From Rusavskia elegans (lineage: Eukaryota; Ascomycota; Lecanoromycetes; Teloschistales; Teloschistaceae), in assembly GCA_011316305.1 (NCBI GenBank), contig SAUG01000102.1, positions 124,001-188,000 of the forward strand: 64,000 bases of DNA, in the 5' to 3' direction. The translations under genes and the position numbers were made by a program. Shown here piece after piece: positions 37,970 to 50,617 of the stretch. The notes under the pieces are model-generated. The model saw only the letters and a list, made by a program, of their open reading frames with translations, did no database searches and had not been told where the DNA came from. Each line of letters begins with the position of its first letter. Position 1 is the first letter of the stretch.

Positions 37970-40685
37970 ATGGCATCCGACAGTACGGCTACCAGAGTCG
38001 GCCACGGATTGGCTAAGCTCCTTGGTATCAAGCTTCATTATCGGAACCCGCAAGGCCTAGACGACGTCAGCAGAGGCGAATCGGTCTATTCAGTCTCCAG
38101 TGCTGATACCTATGTCGAGCAAGAGCCGTCCACTGGGGAGTGGCTTCGTTCGATTATCCCAACTGGACGAGGTATGCTTCGCTGGGCATACAATCTCTTC
38201 CCATTCGTGCACTGGATTGGTCGATACAACCTCCAATGGCTGTCTGGAGATCTCGTCGCCGGTAAGCTATGGATGTTTCGAGAGGAATTGTGGAAGATTA
38301 ATAGTCTGCTAGGTATCACAGTTGGCTGCGTGGTGGTGCCTCAGTCTATGGCCTATGCCAGACTGGCTGAACTCGCCCCTGAATACGGTCTTTATTCGTC
38401 CTTCATGGGTGTCTTGATCTACTGGTTCTTCGCGACTTCGAAAGACATCACTATCGGAGTAAGTGCTGAATGGGAAGCATCTCGGCTTCGAACGATGCTA
38501 ATGCTTTCCAGCCCGTCGCTGTCATGTCTACCGTGACTGGTAACGTCGTCAACCGGGTCAAGGAAAGCAACCCTGAGTTCGAGGGCCATGTTGTGGCCTC
38601 GTCGTTGGGTGTCATGTGTGGTGTCGTGATCGTTGCCATCGGTCTCGTTCGCGCTGGGTGGATTGTCGACTTCATCTCGCTGGCTGCAATCTCCGCGTTC
38701 ATGACTGGATCTGCCATCAACATCGCCGTTGGGCAAGTCCCCGCGCTGATGGGTATCACTGGCTTTTCCAATCGCGAATCGACGTACAAAGTCGTTATCA
38801 ACATCCTCAAGCATCTTGGTAGGTCAAAACGAGACGCGGCCATGGGTCTCACTGCCTTGACCTTCCTTTACCTTATTCGATTCGCCTGCAACATCTCGGC
38901 CCGCAGAATGCCCAACCGAAGCAAGATGTTCTTCTTTCTTTCCACATTGCGCACGGCGTTCATCATTCTACTCTATACCTTGATCAGTTTCCTTGTGAAC
39001 CGACATCATCGGGGTAAGAAACAGCGGCTGTTTGCTATCTTAGGTGATGTACCTCGAGGTAAGTCCGCTTGGTTGATCCGTGCAGGTATGCCTGATGCTG
39101 ACCGGACCTCAGGCTTCAAACATGCAGCCGTGCCTACGGTGAACATACCCATCATCAAGGCTTACGCTGGCGATATACCCGTGTCTATCATCGTTCTACT
39201 CATCGAACACATTGCTATCGCGAAATCGTTCGGCCGAGTCAACAACTACACCATTGATGCATCTCAGGAGCTGGTAGCCATTGGCGTAACTAATCTCCTA
39301 GGGCCTTTCCTCGGAGCTTATCCGGCAACCGGTTCGTTTTCCCGGACAGCCATCAAATCGAAAGCAGGGGTTAGGACGCCTTTTGCCGGTGTCATCACAG
39401 CGCTGGTCGTCCTGCTTGCCATCTATGCATTACCAGCAGTGTTCTTTTACATCCCAAACTCGGTCCTGTCGGCGGTCATTATTCATGCGGTTGGAGACCT
39501 CATCACCCCACCCAACACGGTGTATCAGTTCTGGCGCATCAATCCACTGGAAGTCATCATCTTCTTCCTCGGCGTCATTGTTACCATCTTCAGCAGTATC
39601 GAGGACGGAATCTACACTACGATCAGCGTGTCGGCTGCGGTGCTGCTCTTCCGTGTGGTCAAGGCACAAGGTCGTTTCATGGGCAAAGTCAAGGTTCGCT
39701 CGGCGGTGGGCGAACAATTTGGGAATGAAGAGAAGAAATATCGCGACGTACCTTTAGAGACCAAAGACGACGAGGATTCGGCAAGGACGATCTTTCTTCC
39801 ACTCGAGCATAACGATGGCTCCAATCCCCTGATCGAACCGCAGTCACCTTATCCCGGCATTTTCATCTACCGGTTCTCGGAGGGATACAACTATCCCAAC
39901 GCCAACCACTACCTTGATTACATGGTCCAGACAATCTTTCGGCAGACGAGGCGTACTAATGCCCATTCGTATCCCAAAATGGGCGTAAGTGGCCATGTGT
40001 GAGAAGTGTGACAGAAGGGCAAGTCGTGCTGACCGTTCCTTAGGACCGACCATGGAATGACCCCGGCCCCAAAGCTGGGCGGGAGGAAGAGTACTCGGAT
40101 CGACCGACGCTCAAAGCGATCATCCTTGACTTCAGCTCGGTCAACAACGTCGACATCACTTCGGTGCAGAACCTGATCGATGTCCGCAACCAGCTTGATC
40201 GGTACGCGGCGCCGGACCGGGTCGACTGGCATCTGGCATGCCTCAACAATCGGTGGACGAAGCGGGCGCTTACTTCGGCGGGCTTTGGGTTCCCGACGCC
40301 GTCGGGAGACAGCAGCCGGTGGAAGCCCATCTTCAGCGTTGCGGAGATTGGAGGCAAGAGCAGCGCCGCGGCGGCGGCCGAGCATCGCGACCATGAAGAA
40401 GGGACGGACAAAGCGCCGAGGCCAGATGAAGAGAGCGGTTTCGGTGGGAAGAGTGCAGCAGATGTAGTTGGCAAAGATGACGGGGGTAGCTCGGATACGA
40501 GTGACTTCAAGCAGACGATCGCCAGCAGCAAAGCTTACGGACTGACGACTCGGGTGGCGGCGGTGCATGGGCTGAACCGACCTTTGTTCCACGTGGACCT
40601 GACCAGTGCGTTGCAGAGTGCAGTAGCCAACGTCGAGCGGAAAGCTGGCGAGGAGGCTCGGGGGGTGGGGACGAAGGTTGTGTAG
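37970..40685 (+). CDS. SulP-family sulfate permease with STAS domain
   Basis: Plasma-membrane high-affinity sulfate transporter (SLC26/SulP; yeast Sul1/Sul2, Neurospora CYS-13/CYS-14 type). Exons are 37,970-38,261, 38,313-38,458, 38,512-39,058, 39,113-39,984 and 40,044-40,685; introns are 51, 53, 54 and 59 nt; 832 aa. Splicing restores the signature GITVGCVVVPQSMAYARLAEL...GLYSSFMGVLIYWFFATSKDITIGPVAVMS. Around ten to twelve hydrophobic helices follow, with SFGRVNNYTIDASQELVAIGVTNLLGPFLGAYPATGSFSRTAI as the conserved core. The C-terminal STAS domain includes LKAIILDFSSVNNVDITSVQNL (~640 onwards) with an Ala/Asp/Gly-rich insertion (~710-760). Introns 1 and 3 are multiples of three without stops, so unspliced RNA would stay open. 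In fungi such genes are controlled by a CYS3/MetR bZIP activator; I did not identify its site. Confidence 0.94.
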
Positions 40686-41441
40686 AATCGTGCTTGCAGA
40701 TTTGGTACGGCATGGATACCCTTTGCGTGAAATCGGAAACACATGGCTGGTAGTTAATGGCGATAGTGATTGGTAGCTGTGCTGGTAAAATAAGTGCAAT
40801 ATCCAGTCATGTGCTGTCTGCTGCCCTACGAAGACGTCGTTGGAGTATTCCTCTGTGCAATCTCAAGCTGAGTATTCACAGGCCAAGGAGCGATCGAGCT
40901 CCAAGCTCCAAGTTGGGAATAGGGGAGAGATAGCCGAATCGCGGCTAAGAAAAGGGTAAGTGCAGCCGATTCTGGACTACTCGAATTGGGGAAAAGAAAA
41001 CGGCTTCCCGCCGCGCCATTGGCGCTACGTCTCAAAGCCTCAATCTCCCGAGAAGATGCGACATATGAATCAATTTCTACTCGCTAATTTCCTTCGACCT
41101 CGTCTGCCTCTGCTGAATCTCATCACCTCGAATCTATCGAGGCCTCTCTCCATTGTCGATGCATCCTCCGCTCGGCGCCTATGAATGCCACCCACCCTGA
41201 TCCTGAAGCCCTCTCGAACGTCGGTTCTCGACCACTGCGCTCAATCGTCATCCTCCATCATCCTCAGCAAATCAACCTGGACTACTCATATACTGCCAAT
41301 CATTCTCCTGTCTCTTAACACTTCGACCTAGGACCAGGCACTAGAGTATCTTGTTCGTGGCCCCCAGCGAATCCTCTAGCACAACAGAGGACCAGACCAT
41401 TCCTGCAACTTGCTTAGCACTTGAATATTCCATTCACAACT
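40686..41441. promoter_or_regulatory. Intergenic region and 5' flank of the Nif1-like gene
   Basis: 756 bp between two co-oriented genes. It ends in a CT/CA-rich leader and contains several short upstream ATGs. No gene seen. Confidence 0.5.
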
Positions 41442-43767
41442 ATGACTACACGGCCGACACTCAACGACCTCAGGTCCAAGTCTTATGACCCCACCAAGTC
41501 TGGCTTGCCCTCCCCTCGCATCACTCACTTCGATGGCGACATTCCACCCCAAATGTCTCCTTTGGACGCTTTCGCCGCTCAGAGTCGCATGCTTGCCAGG
41601 AAGCTGGATGACAGCAAGAGGAACGGCCGCCGCGTCAGCCGTCTGCCGCCTTTGACCATTGCCGAATCTCTGGTGAAGCCGGCGTTGGGATACTCCAGAT
41701 CCAGGTCGGCAGACACTCAAGGTCCTACCAACCTGAAGAGTCCCAGAGCTCTTCATGATGCCTCACCTCCCTCCAACCTGCCCGAGCTGGAGGAACCTTC
41801 CTTTCGCCCAACATCCTTCTACCCGCGATTCAGCAGGGTGACGACTGAAGAGGATGACCAGAACAGCGAGGCCGATTCTCCCAAGGAGCAAGCAAAGCAA
41901 AGGGACAACAACCATGACTATTACCCTCGGTCTGCATTCCAGCCGCAATCGGCCAACGAACACTTCGCTACTCCAAGAGTAGCCTCTCCTGAACCTCTAG
42001 GGCCCATCCGAAATGGGATCAAAGGTCGTCCCGGCTCGCCTATCTGGACGCAACAGCCACGACCGGGCTCACCGCAAATCGCCACCCGACCCAGCTTTGA
42101 TCAGACCCATCGAAGAGCCAGTTCGCAGCAACGAGGGCTGTCCGTGGAATTGGCCCCATCGCCTGGTCCGAACCCCAACGCTCTCGCACTGCCCAAATCA
42201 CCTAATACACGACAAGCCGCGAGTATTCGATCGGTCCCAATGGACAGTTCCGATGATGAGCTGAGTGCTTCAACCGGCGGTTCTTCCTTTTCTCAGCACC
42301 GCAAGCAGTCGTCAAGTAGCGGTGTATCGGTGCCACGTTCGCCATTCTGCTCTTTCACCCAAGCTCATGCCCGTTCACCATCTCTCAACTCCGAGTACTC
42401 AGTAGGTGGATCTCGTCTGGCGCGTCCGACTCTGAATTTCTCCAGACCGCTCAGCAGAGGCAGCAGCAGGCCGTCAATAGAAATTGCATCAAGGCAACCG
42501 TCTTTCGACAGTCGACCGTCCTTTGACTATAATTCGCGCCAGCCATCATCCGAGAGTCAACCTTTCATTTTGGCCGACCCACACGGCCGTGCAACCGCCA
42601 GTCCGGAACAAGAACATTATTTCGATCCCAAAGAACATCCCGATGCACCAGCACCTTCATACATCTACACTAAATTCTCCCTACCGCGAGGACGGATACT
42701 GCAGCGGAACTCCAAGGTTCTTGAGAATCAGCAAATGCCACACTTTGAGTGGGAGCAGCCTGCTTTTGCCACCAATGTCGCCCCTGTAACACCCCCTACC
42801 GACGAGAAGCCTTCCTCGACTCAAGCATCACCGCCACAGCAGCCCAAAACAAGTCTGGACTCAAAGACAAGTCTGGAAATTCCTCGCCCATCTTTCGAAA
42901 AGAGCCGACTGGGTCCCCACAGGCCTCCCATAAAGCCACTTTCAACAGACACTCAATCCAGCTCTTCAGCCTCGATGCGATCTGGCAGCACGATCAAAGC
43001 TCGTCCCAATCAAGCCGCTGCTTCAACGCAAGAGTTAACGTCGGAAGACCATTTAGCTAAAGGCATCGCATCCCATGAATCGGGCAACTTCAAAGAATCC
43101 ACCTACCACCTGCGCATCGCCGCCAAAGCCAATCTACCAACCGCCATGCTTCTCTACGCCCTCGCCTGCCGTCACGGCTGGGGCATGCGTCCAAATCCTA
43201 GCGAAGGCGTACAATGGCTCCGTCGAGCTGCGGACTGCGCGAGCTTGGAGATCGCAGACGACGAAGATGGGAAGAAAGAAGGCAAGGTGACGGACATACA
43301 GCAGCAGAAGACGAGGCGCGCACAGTTCGCTTTGAGCATCTATGAGTTGGGTGTCAGCCATATGAATGGATGGGGGATCGAGCAGGACAAGGCGCTGGCA
43401 CTAAGGTGTTTTGAGATTGCAGGCAATTGGGGGGATGCGGATGCGATGGCGGAGGCAGGGTTTTGCTATACACAGGGGGCAGGGTGTAAGAAGGATCTGA
43501 TGAAAGCTGCGAAGTGGTATCGGATGGCGGAGGCGAAGGGGATGAGTATGGTGGGGAATAGTTGGTCAGTATCTTCCTTAACGTCAGTTAAAACAAACCG
43601 GAGATTGACTGTTATGATTCAGGATCTACAAACCCAAGTACGCGGACGACAGCGGAGATAGTAGGAAAGGCAGAAAGGAAAAACCGCCGACGCCGGAGAA
43701 GAAGCCGAGGGATAAGTCGCGAACCAGAACGATCTTTGGAAGGAAGAAGTCTCTGAGCCAGCGATGA
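41442..43767 (+). CDS. Nif1/Dsf2-like Sel1-repeat protein
   Basis: A putative cell-cycle regulator resembling fission yeast Nif1 (binds the Nim1/Cdr1 kinase) and yeast Dsf2. Exons are 41,442-43,564 and 43,623-43,767; intron 58 nt (GTCAGT...ATTCAG); 755 aa. The first ~520 residues are disordered and Ser/Pro-rich, with many SP sites and a run of RQPSFDSRPSFDY-like repeats, suggesting multisite phosphorylation. A short conserved TPPTDEKP motif precedes the Sel1 repeats (~530-700: HLAKGIASHESGNFKESTYHLRIAA, AMLLYALACRHGWGM, ALSIYELGVSHMNGWGI, AMAEAGFCYTQGAGC). The C-terminus is basic (KKPRDKSRTRTIFGRKKSLSQR). ATG 41,442 is the first in frame; a TTG further upstream was ignored. The functional name rests on architecture. 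Confidence 0.82.
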
Positions 43768-44026
43768 TGAAGACGACGGCGAGCTTACTTACTCTCCCGC
43801 CTTGTAGCTACTGATCGATTGATACCCTTTTGCAATTTTTTTTTTGTTGTGATACCGAGTCTCGCAGATCAAATTCACTCTGGGACAACACAGACAACAA
43901 CAATCATGTAACACCATTCTCCTTCATCACTTGAAATCTATCTCTACAATATCGATCCACTAACCACTGCTATCTCCTGTCCGACAAAACATGATTCCGC
44001 CTCCCCTCCGTTACTCAACTCGTCAA

Positions 44027-45310
44027 CTACGCAACCTTCCCCCAAACCTCCCTCACCCGCTCCAAATCACATCCCACCCACCTACAGATCCACCCTTCCT
44101 CCCCGCCAACACCAATCGCTACACCCTTGCCACCCTCGTTATCAAGATAGACATCACTACTCACCCAGCCCTTTCCCTGTCCCCCCTCCCCCTCTCCCTC
44201 CCCCCCTCCACCATCTTCGCTCCTCCGACCACCAAACGCCAAAACAATCAACCCCCTCACCACCGCCCTCGCTACCCCGCGTCCCCGATGCGCCGGCTCC
44301 ACAAACAACGAACTCAAACTCCCGTCCGCGGAAAGGAACGCCCATGCCACCAATTCGCCTTCCTCTTCATTTCTCCCTGCTTCGGAGACATCGGGATCGC
44401 GGAAGCGAACGCATGTATTCGTTAGAGAGGATAGGGTGGTGATTGTGCGTGGGATATCGGTTTTTTGGATGCAGGTTTGGAGGTCTGAGGGGTGGAGGTG
44501 GCTGGGGTGGTAGTTGGGCGGTAAGAATTGTTTTTCCCTTTTCGATGAAGATGGGCATGGTGTATGAGAAGGAGGAGGAGGAGGAGGAGGGATAAGATAT
44601 TTCACCACCGGCTGCCCTATCTTTGCTAGGACGCCTTGAGCTTTTGGATCCATGACGTTAGTCTTATTATTAACGGTAGGGGTCCTAGAAAGTACTCTTT
44701 TTTCTTCGAAGCGATCGGTTGGTGATGTGAGGAGTGGGATGAGCGAATCGTGGAGACTGCCTATGATGAGAAGGTTGTTATCCGGGTAGAGAGGAGGAGC
44801 GGCATGAGGTGGAGGCGGAGGACAAGGGTGGGATTCAGCGATGGCGTTGAGCACAGCTAGGAGATGCAGCCTCGCTTCTTCTTCACCATCTCCTCCTCCT
44901 TCCGCCCCCTCTTTTCGCTCAATCCTCTTCTTGCCCCTCAAACCCCCCTCACACCCGTCCTCCACCCCCGCAAGCCCACCCCCATAATTCCCCCCATCCC
45001 TGACCTCCCACGTCGAAAAAACCCAACATTCCGTCTCAGGCGCACGCGTGCGATCAACCCAGCAAGCGGCGAATTCGAATGGCGGCCGAGGTGGGTTTTG
45101 GAGTTTCGATTCTTTGGTGCTCGATGTCGGAGGAGGAGGCGGGGTCACGGGTGGAAAGGTGGCGAAGACTTGGCTGTGCGGGGAGGGAGGCTGGTGTTGG
45201 ATGCGGCGGAGGAGAGGGAGGGAGTTGGGGAGGAGGGGGATGAGGTGGGGGGTTAGGGTTGAGAGGGGGGATGGGTGGTGGTGGGCCTGGGGGAGAGAGG
45301 GTGGAGACAT
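44027..45310 (-). CDS. GNAT-family acetyltransferase domain protein
   Basis: A 427-aa single-exon model from ATG 45,310. The N-terminal part (TPHLIPLLPNSLPLLRRIQ...SQVFATFPP) is the conserved start of a fungal group of GNAT-like proteins. It is followed by low-complexity Pro- and Gly/Glu-rich segments (poly-Pro in two places). The C-terminal GNAT core is clear: LVAWAFLSADGSLSSLFVEPAHRGRGVARAVVRGL, containing the acetyl-CoA pyrophosphate loop RGRGVA, then SDVYLDN and a final WICRWVGCDLERVREVWGKV. The acceptor substrate is unknown. A CTAAC branch-like motif near 44,650 made me consider an intron there, but no frame-preserving donor/acceptor pair was found. The coding strand is unusually purine/pyrimidine biased. 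Confidence 0.72.
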   Translation of the reverse strand: MSPPSLPQAHHHPSPLSTLTPHLIPLLPNSLPLLRRIQHQPPSPHSQVFATFPPVTPPPPPTSSTKESKLQNPPRPPFEFAACWVDRTRAPETECWVFSTWEVRDGGNYGGGLAGVEDGCEGGLRGKKRIERKEGAEGGGDGEEEARLHLLAVLNAIAESHPCPPPPPHAAPPLYPDNNLLIIGSLHDSLIPLLTSPTDRFEEKRVLSRTPTVNNKTNVMDPKAQGVLAKIGQPVVKYLIPPPPPPPSHTPCPSSSKREKQFLPPNYHPSHLHPSDLQTCIQKTDIPRTITTLSSLTNTCVRFRDPDVSEAGRNEEEGELVAWAFLSADGSLSSLFVEPAHRGRGVARAVVRGLIVLAFGGRRSEDGGGGEGEGEGGQGKGWVSSDVYLDNEGGKGVAIGVGGEEGWICRWVGCDLERVREVWGKVA

Positions 45311-45629
45311 GGAGCCGGGAGAGGAAAAGGAAGGCGGGAGAGGATGACGGAGGACATTTTGAAAGAAAATAATATTTCGGTTCTTAGTGATAAAAAGATT
45401 TTGATGTTGAAAAATCCAAAACTCCACACCCAGTGCGCTCGTTTGACCCTGCTGGACAGAAACAGGAAAGTGTAGGTAAGCGTTTTGTTTTACCTTGGTA
45501 GCTTTCCGCAAAACTCGCTCGTTCCTATTAGGTGACCGGACAGTCTCTTAAGCAGAGAAGCTATGCTGTACCCCTGGAAATCCGACCATTATGCTTTTAT
45601 TGCAGATATCAACGCCATTGTATTGCAGC
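45311..45629. other. Intergenic stretch between GNAT and F-box genes
   Basis: 319 bp between two genes transcribed from the minus strand: the F-box gene's 3' end and the GNAT gene's promoter. Nothing else is seen. Confidence 0.5.
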
Positions 45630-47277
45630 TCAAAAGGGGATGTATCCTTTCTGAAGACCCTCGAGAAACTCCTCTTCATGAATGCACTGATATGCCCGCT
45701 CGTCCTTGCCGTATTGTCCGGTCTGTCCGTAAGGGCCTTTGCTCGAGGGGACTGGCATTACTGGCCATGATCCGGCTGACAGTATTTCACCGACTGACAG
45801 ATCAGCATGCACCAGCTTTTTTGATGGCTCAAAAATGAAATGATCTAGTACGTCATGAGGAGAATTTCGGTAGGAGTACGGGAAGTAACATACCGATATA
45901 TATCTCAATGTTCAGATCGAGCTGCCTCTTTTGCCGAGCTTGTATCAAAGACCGTGATTGCGATAAAATGTTGAAGAATGCTTGTCGAGCATCACTTGAT
46001 CGCTCCAGACTGCTATGCTGTCCGCAAACACCCGCTGCTCGAATTTTAACGTCTCCAATCCATTGGACAGAGGGTTCCGAGAACAGATCGGTGCAGATAG
46101 TTGGCAAGGAAATTGCCAGATCACGTAGGTGAGGACATTGGACAATTTCGTTGCACAGATGGCTGCCATCACCCGTAGACGAGGCGTTCGGGTGCTCGAA
46201 GCCATCGTCGGACAGGGGAGAATGCTCCAGGACCCTCAGCGTCGTCTCAGACGCTCGGCCTAGCGCAACAAGCCCCTTGGTCGTGATAGAGGTTGTGCCA
46301 GTGATGTGTAATTCCTGTAGCCGAGCGGTTCGAGAAACAGCGACAAGATCTTCGTCATTGATAGGCATAAGGTTGGAGGAGCCCGAAAGTTTCATCCTCC
46401 GCAGATGACCGAAATTGACTCTGTAGGAGTCTAGAGGATGTTTGTCGACTTGTCGGGCGTGGTCCTTGATTTGTGCTTGCTTCAGGTCCACAGCGAGCAA
46501 CTCCAGGGAGGAAAGAGCTGCGCCATTATCTCTCCGTCGTAATAAGTGTGCCCAATCGTTGTCACTGCCGTAGCGCAACGTGATCCACGGAAGGGCAACC
46601 GAGTCCAACCCATCACACTGTTTCAGGACTTGGAAGATCATTGCGGTGGTTTCGATGCCGTAGAAACCGTCAAAGAAGATGCGGCGTACCGAAGAGGCAA
46701 GAGATGGGTGATTCGTGAAGAGAGCGACGGTCTTCCTCAAAGAACAGTATGGATCTCGGTAGTAGACGTCTTTGGATGGATGCCCCTGGACAGTGTCAAG
46801 TTTCCGTGATTGAGTCCATCTATAGTCCAATTAGCTAATGTCCCATCGTATTGGCAATGCAGAAAGCGGCTCAAGCATGGTCTGAAAAATAGGGTTGCTT
46901 GCTCAAAATTCAGCCATTCCAGTTCGACTGTATAGATCTGAGTAGCAGTGATGGAGAATGCCCGGAGTTTGAAGGGTCTAGTACAGATGATTAGATGAAG
47001 CTCACCTTTCACTTCCTCTCCATCTTCTGATATACAAGTCTCGAAGAGCATACTGACAAGCCCAGTCATGCCATTGGGTATTCACTTGTCTGATGGCATC
47101 GGCCGAGAGCCATCGGAGGGAATCATTCGCCACACGACCACGTAGGGTCCGTTGGACTTTCCCTTTGGTGGAGGTCGTATCCACGCCATAAGTGTAGTGC
47201 TGGATCTCCCGAGCGTTTGAGCGGGCCGTTTCTTCAAGGATGGATGACAGCAACTCCAAAGGTAGGCGTGATATCAT
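45630..47277 (-). CDS. F-box/LRR-type protein (gene model partly ambiguous)
   Basis: Probable SCF ubiquitin-ligase substrate adaptor. It starts with a short F-box (MISRLPLELLSSILEETA) and continues with leucine-rich repeat-like sequence (LRRMKLSGSSNL, LQELHITGTTSITTKGLVAL, TLRVLEHSPLSDDGF, HLRDLAISLPTICTDLF). The preferred model has exons 47,277-47,006, 46,819-45,894 and 45,844-45,630, with introns 186 and 49 nt, giving 470 aa. The last intron (GTATGT...CTAG) is well supported because it joins LNIEIYI to DHFIFEP...KLVHADL. The first intron is not certain. The stretch 46,977-46,820 is open in one frame and reads plausibly (FKLRAFSITATQ..., LFFRPCLSRFL), but using it needs a 28-nt intron and a one-base frameshift. 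The gene could therefore be slightly damaged. Confidence 0.7.
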
Positions 47278-47673
47278 AATGGTGGTGTTCTTTTCGGACT
47301 GTGGATAAATTTTTGGATTGCGGAAGAGTAGACGTCAATGCTGTCGGGTCAGGCGCTGTCGGAAGAGCAGTGGCATTGATGCTTATATGTTTAATGTTGG
47401 CTCGGCTGCCGTCGGCGGAGAGTCCGCGTCCGGCAGCATCATGAGACCAGGTCATCATTATTATTGTGACGTGACGCTGGGGTCGGGGACCTGTTTGGAA
47501 CCTCGACAGGGTTGTTACATAAAAATTACCAAATATTACCCCTATTACCCCATCGCTCATCCTTGGCGTCTTGGCACCACGGAACGAGCGGAATCAACTC
47601 CTTTTCCTATTTAAACGCGGATCTCGTGGCGGCTTCCATCGGGTAGACATTCAATCAAATACAGAAGTTGTAG
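47278..47673. promoter_or_regulatory. 5' flank of the F-box gene up to the retroelement
   Basis: 396 bp of normal composition between the F-box ATG and the first base of the outer LTR. No gene seen. Confidence 0.5.
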
Positions 47674-47883
47674 TGGTCAGGGTTCTGAATCACTCGAACG
47701 GCTTAAGGGGTTATGGAATATATATCTGGATTGTACAGTTATATACGAATTCGGATACTAACTAATTCGATTATTAATCGTAAAAACGGATATAGAAACG
47801 GGTATAGATCTAGTATAGAGATATTTATATATATAAATATTTTACTTTTTTATAGTTATAGGAAATTAGTTTAGAATTTTATA
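47674..47883 (+). repeat. 5' LTR of the outer element (210 bp)
   Basis: Aligns gap-free with 61,569-61,778. It starts TGGTCAGGG; the end is TATA where the partner has TACA. The outermost ~70 bp retain TG/CA dinucleotides, while the inner part is RIP-mutated. Confidence 0.88.
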
Positions 47884-49151
47884 TTAATAGTAATAACTTT
47901 TTAAAATTATAAACGATCTAATTTTACTCTATTATTAAAACTTTTTTAAACCGGTTTTATCTATTTTTATAAACGAGATTTTCTAAACTCGAATATAAAT
48001 TTCTAAATAAAATACTTTTTCTACTTTTAATTCGGTACTAATATAGAACGAATAATAATATATAATAAAAATATAACTTTTTCTAAAATTCGTATAAATT
48101 AGAAATTCCGTTATAAAATTTCTTTAAATAATTTACTTACGGTCTAATTCGCTACTATTTCTACTATAGAAAAAAATATTTCTAAAAAAAATATTAGTTT
48201 CGGAAATACTTTAGATATTTCCGAAAATAATAATTTTTATAATAATAATAACGAAAATAGATCTAGTAGTAGATATAATCGATCTTTTAATCGTTTTTAT
48301 ACGAACCGTAGAAATAGTTATATCGGTTTCGATTATTATCGTTTCTATCGTAATAGCTTTAATCTAGAGCTATTAGAACTTTCTAGTAGAGATTTTAATT
48401 TACTATTATATAGGTCTATTCCTTTTAATATTTCTAATATTTCTATAGCCTATATAATATAAAACGCCTATAATAAAAAGCCTTTTAATTTTAAAAATTA
48501 TAAACGTAATTACTATATCGTCTATATCTGATTCTACCGCTATAAATATTACTATTTATTTTATAGTATAACTATTATAGATTCCGTTTTCTATAATAAT
48601 TAATATTTTATTAATAATACTAAACCGTAGTATATTAAATAAATTTCTAATCTAGATAAAAGCTTCTAGAAATACTTTAAAAAAGTCTTTTTAAAATAAT
48701 AGAATAAATCGAATTTTATAAAAAATACTTTAGCTATTTAACGTAGATTAATCTAGAATAAAAAATTTAGTAATATTAAAAACTATTATTTTACTTTTAT
48801 TAAATTATATATAGATATTAAAAGTAAAATTAGCGAATATACTATTTTAAAGTATTTTATCGATTATCTAAAATCTAATATCTAGATAATTACCGAAAAA
48901 TATTTTATTTTATAATAATAAAATAGATAACTAGTAGATTTTATAAATATTATAAACGCTATAATAATATTCGAAAAGATTACTATTAAACGTTATAGTA
49001 ACCGAAATACTATAGTTTTTTTAACGGTTAAATAATTTAGTACCGCCGAAATTAATTCTATAGATATTGATAGTCGAAACGGCTATAGCCGAAGCCGAAA
49101 TAATCGAAAAAAAAAGGAAGTAGATAAAGGGAATTAAATAGTACGAGTAAA

Positions 49152-49193
49152 TACTATAATTATAAAAAGTCTGGCTATCGCGAAAAAAATTAC
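49152..49193 (+). other. Outer-element gag zinc knuckle, ligands mutated to Tyr
   Basis: Fourteen codons with the C-x2-C-x4-H-x4-C spacing of a retroviral-type knuckle, but Tyr at all four ligand positions (YYNYKKSGYREKNY). TGY and CAY codons became TAY, as RIP predicts. Confidence 0.8.
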
Positions 49194-50617
49194 CGGAATA
49201 TTTATATTCCGGAATATATTTCTATAGAATAGATTTTTTCCGAAAGAAAAAATCTATCGGCGATAGTTAATAATAGATTATTAGAAAATAAATAGTATTA
49301 TACGTATTTAAACGTATATATAACGCCGATAAAAAACCTTTAATAGTAAAGAAATAGCTCGGTCTAGTTAAAGTAAAGATCGAGAAATTAGAAATAACCT
49401 TTAAAAAAATACCGGAAAAGGCTTTAATTACTTTCCGCGATATAATACCGTTACTAAAAAATATATAGAATAGTAAACGACTTTTATATATAGGTCGAAT
49501 ACCGGGCTTTAATAGATAGATATAGTTTAATCTAGAAATTAATAGAAATTATTTCGAAGTTTTTACTAATTTAAATACTATTAATTACTTTATTACTAGA
49601 TATATTATTAACTTCCTAGAATTAGAATTTTAATAATTATCGGATAGAATATAGTTTAAAAGTAGTAAAACTATAGATATTTTAGAAATAATAAAACTTT
49701 TATATTTTTAAAAAATCTTTTCTACTATTATTTTTTATATAATACTAGATATAAACTATAATCTAATTTTCGGAAAAGATTTCTAAAAGTAATATATTTT
49801 AGTATCTAACTATAATATTTTAGAAATACGAATCTAGAAAAATAGAATTATATATCGATTATATAGCGCTTCGAATATATATTATTTATAACTTTTTAAA
49901 AATATTTCGACCGAATTTTCCGAGATTAATTTAAAAAGATTCGAATATTTTATTAGAAAGAACGTATAAACCTGCCTATATATTATATAAAACGAATTTA
50001 ATTTTCCGAAACGATTTAATCCGGTCTAGAAAATAATAGACTATATAAAACTAGATAGAATTTTTGGTTTAAAATTTCTAGATCGTTTTTAAAATAACTT
50101 TTTAATAAAACTATTACTGGAAAGGCTATTAGATTATATAATTAAAACCGGCGATATTCGATTTATTAATCGAATTTATTATAGCTTATTTTTTAAATAG
50201 AATAAAAAATAGAAGTATTAGATTAAATATTTTATTAAATAAAAATTAATTCGATTAAATTAATTTTTTTAAAGCGCGCCTATTCTTTTTACTAAAAAAA
50301 AGAACGGTAGCTAGCGTATATATATCGACTACCAAAGCCTTAATAGTATAACTATAAAAAATAGATATTTATTATCTAAAATTTAAAATTATCTAGATAC
50401 TATTAGAATAGTAAAGTATTTTAGTAAAATTAATCTAATAAACGGTTACTAGCAGATTAATATTATTAATAAAAATCGTATAAAAACGGCTTTTAATATT
50501 AAAACTAGTAAATATAGTTTTTTTATTATATTATTTAGATTAATAAACGTATCTATAATATTCTAATCTATAATAAATAATATATTCAAGCTATTTTTTA
50601 ATAAATTTATAATTATT

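Noticed and set aside
45853..45893. F-box protein ending at 45,853
   Set aside because: A clean 49-nt intron joins the frame to a further 71 residues (DHFIFEP...) ending at 45,630, so the earlier stop lies in the intron.
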